NCBI RefSeq assembly: GCF_014269285.1
Contig: NZ_JACOAF010000041.1
Coordinates: forward strand, 124,001 to 188,000
Length of the DNA stretch: 64,000 bases
Reading direction: 5' to 3'
Origin: Rufibacter sediminis
GTDB lineage: Bacteria; Bacteroidota; Bacteroidia; Cytophagales; Hymenobacteraceae
Shown here piece after piece: positions 60,718 to 64,000 of the stretch. Within the stretch, counting starts at the first letter, position 1. Each line of letters opens with the position of its first letter. A program made the position numbers and the translations under genes. Below the pieces are notes generated by a model, which saw nothing but the letters and a program-made list of their open reading frames with translations, was not told the origin of the DNA and did not search any database.

Positions 60718-60782
60718 GTCTTAAATTCAACTCAGAACTCAAGACTAAGGACTCAGAACTGAAGAATCAGGACTGAGGATTT

Positions 60783-61412
60783 CTACAGAAATTCTTCAAT
60801 ATCGCCGGCGCCCTGGCGGAGGACCTCAAATTCATCGTTCTCGCAGTTGACCACCGTAGAGGCGATGTTGTTGCCAAAGCCGCCGTCAATGACTAGGTCC
60901 ACGTGGTTGCGGTATTTCTCATAGATCAGCTCCGGGTCAGTTGTGTATTCAATTACCTCGTCCTCGTCATGGATGGAGGTAGACACAATGGGGTTGCCCA
61001 GCTCCCGGACAAGCGTCAGGGAAATGTTGTTATCCGGAATCCGGATGCCCACGGTGTCTTTCCGTTTGCCGCCTAACTTAGGCACTTTGCTGCTGGCTTC
61101 CAGCACAAAGGTGAACGGACCCGGCAGCGCCTTTTTCATCACCTTGTAGGTTTGGGTGGAGATTTTGGCGTAGTCTGAGATGTGGGTCAGGTCATGGCAG
61201 ATAAAGGAAAGATGCGCCTTGGCCGGATTGATGCCCCGCAACTGGCAGAGCCGTTCCACGGCCCGGGCATTGTGCAGGTCGCAGCCTAAGCCATAAATAG
61301 TATCGGTGGGGTAGATGACCAACCCGCCTTTCCGGAGGATGTCCACTGCCTGGGCAATGCTTTTCGCTTGAGGGTTGTCTGGGTGAATCCGAAGAAAAGT
61401 AGCCTGTGCCAT
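60783..61412 (-). CDS. L-threonylcarbamoyladenylate synthase (Sua5/YrdC/YciO family)
   Basis: 209 residues. The family motif KGGLVIYPTDTIYGLGCDL runs from residue 28; other marks are LCQLRGINPAKAHLSFICHD, PGPFTFVLEAS, KRKDTVGIRIPDN and NPIVSTSIHDEDEV. Members make threonylcarbamoyl-AMP for the t6A modification of tRNA; YciO-type relatives are less certain, and this sequence has YciO-like features (no C-terminal Sua5 domain). Start codon touches module C. Confidence 0.88.
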   Translation of the reverse strand: MAQATFLRIHPDNPQAKSIAQAVDILRKGGLVIYPTDTIYGLGCDLHNARAVERLCQLRGINPAKAHLSFICHDLTHISDYAKISTQTYKVMKKALPGPFTFVLEASSKVPKLGGKRKDTVGIRIPDNNISLTLVRELGNPIVSTSIHDEDEVIEYTTDPELIYEKYRNHVDLVIDGGFGNNIASTVVNCENDEFEVLRQGAGDIEEFL

Positions 61413-61413
61413 G

Positions 61414-61710
61414 GGTTTAATGTGCTAATGAGTTAATGTGCTGATGTGATAATTTGGGATTTGGCCTACAAACCTCCATTGAAGTTGGTAGGCCAAATGT
61501 CTAAGTATATAGTTTAGCTTCAAGAAGTATTTTCTTCTAACGTTTCAGTGCATACGCTTAAACCCAAATTTCCGTTTTTAAGTCGATTTTCAGAAAACAG
61601 CCCTAAAGCAGAATGCCTGGATCTCAGGGGTTGAAACCTTGGGCAGGTGGAGAGGTTTCAAAGAACTGATTAGCACATCAGCACATTTACTCATTAGCAC
61701 ATTAAATTCT
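61414..61710. repeat. Intergenic module C: inverted word-repeat arms filling the tsaC-like/mltG gap
   Basis: The left arm (61416-61454) and the inverse of the right arm (61669-61708) agree at about 36 of 40 positions (shared words TTTAATGTGCTAATGAG and AATGTGCTGATGTG). The left arm begins a few bases beyond the Sua5/YrdC start codon and the right arm ends at the mltG -7 box. A GTTTT palindrome (61572-61611) lies between. Confidence 0.75.
61572..61611. repeat. GTTTT palindrome copy in module C
   Basis: Arms CCGTTTTTAAGTCGATTTTC and GAAAACAGCCCTAAAGCAG. Confidence 0.65.
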
Positions 61711-61718
61711 TACCTTTG
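61711..61718 (+). promoter_or_regulatory. Candidate -7 box (TACCTTTG) for mltG, nearly leaderless
   Basis: TACCTTTG fits TANNTTTG and ends six bases before the ATG at 61725. Transcription would begin at or next to the start codon. Confidence 0.5.
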
Positions 61719-61724
61719 CGGTCT

Positions 61725-62813
61725 ATGTCAGAACAAAACATACCTGTCACGCGGGGTCCCAGAGGATCGCGCAAGCCCCGGAAGACCAGCAAGTGGACCT
61801 ATGTCCTGGTGGTTTTGATGTTCCTTTTCGTGTGCTTCTCCTACTACGCCTACCAGATTGTCTATACGCCCAACGTGGAGAACAAAGGCGAGCCGGTGTA
61901 CGTGCTCATTCCCAACGGCGCCACCTATGAGCAGGCCATGGATTCCATCGATTCCAAAAAAGTGATCATTGACCGCCTGTCGCTCCGGTTCATGGCCAAG
62001 CTGATGGACTACCCTGAGCTGGTGAAACCCGGCCGCTACGAGCTGAAGGATGGCATGACCAACTACAAACTCATCGCCAAGCTGCGCTCCGGTGACCAGG
62101 ACCCCGTAAAGCTGACGTACACCAACGTGCGCCTCAAAAAAGACCTGGCCCAGAAGCTGAGCACCTTCATCAACGCCTCGCCCGCCAAGATAGATTCCTT
62201 GCTCAACAGCCCCGCCTACACCCAGAAGCTGGGCTTTGACACCACCACCATCCTCACCATGTTCATCCCCAACACCTATGAGATGTACTGGACCACCTCC
62301 GCTGAGGACATGATGGAGCGCATGAAAAAGGAATACGACAACTTCTGGACCGAGGAGCGCAAAGCCAAAGCGCAGGACGTTGGGCTTTCCCAGAAGGAAG
62401 TCTCTATTCTGGCCTCCATCGTGCAGGCCGAGCAGAGCGTGCACGCCGATGAGCGGCCACGTATTGCCGGTGTTTACCTGAACCGCCTTAAGCGCAACAT
62501 GGCCCTGCAAGCCGACCCAACCGTGGTGTTCGCCACCGGTGACTTCACCATCCGCCGGGTGCTCAACGTGCACCTGAAGACCAACTCGCCGTACAACACG
62601 TACCTGAACAAAGGCTTGCCGCCCGGCCCCATCAACCTGCCGTCCATCACTTCCATCAACGCCGTCCTGAACCCCGAGGAGCACGAGTACCTGTATTTCT
62701 GCGCCAAGGAGGATTTCTCCGGTTACCACGCGTTTGCGGTGACCGAGGCCGAGCACCGGCGGAACGCCCAGCGCTTCCACGCGGCCATGAACCAGCGCAA
62801 CATCATGCGGTAG
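61725..62813 (+). CDS. mltG: Endolytic transglycosylase MltG
   Basis: 362 residues from ATG 61725. A basic N-terminus and membrane helix (about 24-45, WTYVLVVLMFLFVCFSYYAY) precede a LysM-like/YceG domain. The catalytic segment is ILASIVQAEQSVHADERPRI near 230, with the glutamate in QAEQ, followed by AGVYLNRLKRNMALQADPTV and GLPPGPINLPS. It cuts nascent peptidoglycan strands at the inner membrane and so limits glycan length. Confidence 0.94.
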   Translation: MSEQNIPVTRGPRGSRKPRKTSKWTYVLVVLMFLFVCFSYYAYQIVYTPNVENKGEPVYVLIPNGATYEQAMDSIDSKKVIIDRLSLRFMAKLMDYPELVKPGRYELKDGMTNYKLIAKLRSGDQDPVKLTYTNVRLKKDLAQKLSTFINASPAKIDSLLNSPAYTQKLGFDTTTILTMFIPNTYEMYWTTSAEDMMERMKKEYDNFWTEERKAKAQDVGLSQKEVSILASIVQAEQSVHADERPRIAGVYLNRLKRNMALQADPTVVFATGDFTIRRVLNVHLKTNSPYNTYLNKGLPPGPINLPSITSINAVLNPEEHEYLYFCAKEDFSGYHAFAVTEAEHRRNAQRFHAAMNQRNIMR

Positions 62814-62814
62814 T

Positions 62815-62855
62815 CCGTTTCAGGGCCGTTTTTTAGTAAATGGGCCTGAAACGCC
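62815..62855. repeat. GTTTT palindrome copy
   Basis: Arms CCGTTTCAGGGCCGTTTTTT and AAATGGGCCTGAAACGCC, two bases after the mltG stop. Confidence 0.7.
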
Positions 62856-62886
62856 CGGCAGCTTACGCTTGTAAAAACTTCTGAAT

Positions 62887-63534
62887 ATGGGAAAAGCTTT
62901 CTCTTCGGTTATTCTTTTCTTTTGTGTTGCGATGACCGCCTGCGGGCAGACGGAGCAGAGAACGTCTGCCTCTATTCCGTATGATTCGCTGCGCACGGAG
63001 TTGGAGAAAATCTATGACACAGACCAGGCAGTACGCGAAGGATTTGACAACGTGAAGGAAGAAGACCAGAATGCTTTTTTCCGGAAGATGCAGCAGGTAG
63101 ACTCCGTAAACCAGATCCAGGTACTAACGATTTTGCAGCAATACGGCTGGCTGCCTAAAAGTAAGATAGGGGAGAAGGCCGCCGATGGCTTGTTTCTGGT
63201 GGTGCAGCATGCTCCGGCCTCTGTCATTAGAAAGTACCTTCCTGCTTTGAAACGCATGGCCCAGCAAGGGGAAGCAAGCACCACCGATGCTGCCATGATG
63301 GAAGACCAGATGCTTATGTTTGATGCGAAGAAGCAAATCTATGGAACACAGGCTACTTCCATGGGGCGGGAAGACGGGAGAATGGTCATCTGGCCTATTG
63401 AAGACAGTAAGCACGTGAATGAGCGTCGCAAAGCTGCCGGTTTCCCAGACACCGTAGAAGAGAACGCCAAACGCCTGAACGCCATCTATCACCCAGAGGA
63501 AGCACTGCCCAAGAAAAAGCATGTGTTTCACTAA
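62887..63534 (+). CDS. DUF6624 family lipoprotein
   Basis: 215 residues. A lipoprotein signal (GKAFSSVILFFCVAMTAC) puts the acylated Cys near residue 19. DUF6624 motifs are LRTELEKIYDTDQAVREGFD, QIQVLTILQQYGWLPKSKIG, AADGLFLVVQHAP and WPIEDSKHVNERRKAAGFP. The family is common in Bacteroidota and of unknown function. It lies 73 bases after mltG, with a GTTTT palindrome between them. Confidence 0.85.
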   Translation: MGKAFSSVILFFCVAMTACGQTEQRTSASIPYDSLRTELEKIYDTDQAVREGFDNVKEEDQNAFFRKMQQVDSVNQIQVLTILQQYGWLPKSKIGEKAADGLFLVVQHAPASVIRKYLPALKRMAQQGEASTTDAAMMEDQMLMFDAKKQIYGTQATSMGREDGRMVIWPIEDSKHVNERRKAAGFPDTVEENAKRLNAIYHPEEALPKKKHVFH

Positions 63535-63596
63535 ACCTGAAAATCTGGTCCTGCGAACGTGTTGCTTTCCAGGCTAGGTAAACTTCACTCCATCAT

Positions 63597-63636
63597 CCGT
63601 TTAAGCGGCATTTTCTGAAAAACAGGCTGTAAACGG
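63597..63636. repeat. GTTTT palindrome copy
   Basis: Arms CCGTTTAAGCGGCATTTTC and GAAAAACAGGCTGTAAACGG, 23 bases before the thioesterase GTG. Confidence 0.7.
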
Positions 63637-63659
63637 AAGATGCTTAACCAAGAAGAACT

Positions 63660-64000
63660 GTGTTTACATCAGAAGTACAGATACGCGTGCGCTACGCCGA
63701 GACCGACCAAATGGGCTACGTCTACTACGGAAACTACGGGGCCTACTATGAAGTGGCCCGTACCGAGACATTCCGGCAGTTGGGCATCAATTACAAAGAG
63801 ATGGAGGCCGAAGGTGTGATGATGCCCGTGCTGGAACTGCGGTGCAAGTACATCCGGCCGGCCCGCTATGATGATCTGCTCACCGTGAGACTGCTCTTGA
63901 AAACCAAGCCGCAGGGTGCCCGCATCAAATTTGAGTACGAGGTCTACAACGAGGCCCAGGAGCTCCTGAACATCGGGGAGACCATCATGGTGTTTGTAGA
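63660..64000 (+). CDS. Acyl-CoA thioesterase (4HBT/YbgC type), 3' end outside window
   Basis: Open from GTG 63660, the only start between an in-frame stop at 63645 and the conserved core, through the window edge (113 codons seen). The hot-dog motif RYAETDQMGYVYYGNYGAYY holds the catalytic Asp in TDQMG and is followed by EVARTETFRQLG. The body matches PILELRCKYIRPARYDDLLT-type sequence. It hydrolyses acyl-CoA thioesters. A GTTTT palindrome ends 23 bases before the start. Confidence 0.9.
   Translation, partial: MFTSEVQIRVRYAETDQMGYVYYGNYGAYYEVARTETFRQLGINYKEMEAEGVMMPVLELRCKYIRPARYDDLLTVRLLLKTKPQGARIKFEYEVYNEAQELLNIGETIMVFV

Larger units (their letters stand above)
60543..60782. repeat. Intergenic module B: inverted word-repeat arms around a terminator and palindrome
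   Basis: The left arm (60545-60590, words AGTCCTGAGTTCAGAGTCCT) and the inverse of the right arm (60724-60779) align with one 6-base gap. The left arm contains the stop codon of the LpxL-like gene, and the right arm ends three bases before the stop of the Sua5/YrdC gene. Between them are a bidirectional terminator and a weak GTTTT palindrome. Confidence 0.7.

Noticed and set aside
61728-62780. 350-codon minus-strand open frame
   Set aside because: Shadow of mltG.
2570-63636. CRISPR array
   Set aside because: The repeats are dispersed, palindromic and diverged, with no regular spacing, spacers or cas genes.
1-64000. tRNA, rRNA or riboswitch
   Set aside because: No cloverleaf or rRNA-like stretch stood out in the intergenic regions; the leaders before lysS, aroB and the PLP enzyme show no known riboswitch core by eye. 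A tRNAscan/Infernal run would settle it.
1-64000. Prophage, conjugative element or defence island
   Set aside because: All recognisable genes are housekeeping, and no integrase, transposase, structural phage gene or toxin-antitoxin pair is visible.

Overview
The window comes from a chromosome of a Bacteroidota bacterium, most likely Cytophagales/Hymenobacteraceae (Rufibacter, Nibribacter or Pontibacter-like; this placement is inference). Signs are type IX secretion proteins (PorD- and PorP-like) and a C-terminal sorting domain, the cluster OstA-like/BamD/omega/CoaBC/PorD/RecN, TANNTTTG-type -7 boxes, and a lack of Shine-Dalgarno sequences. Nearly everything is housekeeping. I found no rRNA or tRNA gene, CRISPR array, transposase, integrase or prophage.

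Layout. 1-9.7 kb: a GH3/serine-hydrolase fusion (cut by the window edge), mutL, two tandem rhomboids, an NfeD/SPFH membrane pair and mdh. 9.9-19 kb: tilS, diverging from a run to recN that carries OstA-like, BamD, RNA polymerase omega, CoaC and CoaB (split by an apparent frameshift) and PorD. 19-30 kb: an M28 peptidase lipoprotein, a Kazal lipoprotein with a cupin protein, two YtxH proteins, lysS, an aldo/keto reductase, an SDR and two unrecognised proteins. 30-44.7 kb: a large secreted EEP-family protein, gamma-glutamyltransferase, PorP/SprF, a Cys/Met PLP enzyme, a C-terminal processing protease, TonB, a stress-domain protein, and an ECF sigma factor followed by a membrane S1C protease with an anti-sigma-like N-terminus. 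44.8-64 kb: proline dehydrogenase, aroB-aroA, a DUF4142 lipoprotein, a BtuF-like protein, GNAT, M42 peptidase, acyl-CoA carboxylase beta, ClpC, WbqC-like, a luciferase-like oxidoreductase, an LpxL-like acyltransferase, a Sua5/YrdC protein, MltG, a DUF6624 lipoprotein and a thioesterase cut by the window edge.

The most unusual content lies between the genes. (1) I count about 42 copies of a degenerate ~38-bp palindrome (arms like GTTTTAGGGCTGTTTT and AAAACAGCCCTAAAAC), roughly one per 1.5 kb; three lie inside coding sequence (two in tilS, one in aroA) and others touch start or stop codons. (2) Several intergenic regions carry 'word-repeat' tracts, and three regions are bounded by inverted copies of such a tract with palindromes between them. 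(3) A separate ~66-bp palindrome family with arms of up to 28 perfect base pairs occurs three times. (4) The tilS/OstA-like divergent intergenic region is a ~160-bp imperfect palindrome. No mobilising enzyme is encoded here. Together these suggest an active or recently active small-palindrome system that shapes intergenic DNA and gene ends.

All calls come from reading the sequence and from recalled knowledge of protein families; no database search was run. Copy counts and alignments were done by eye.
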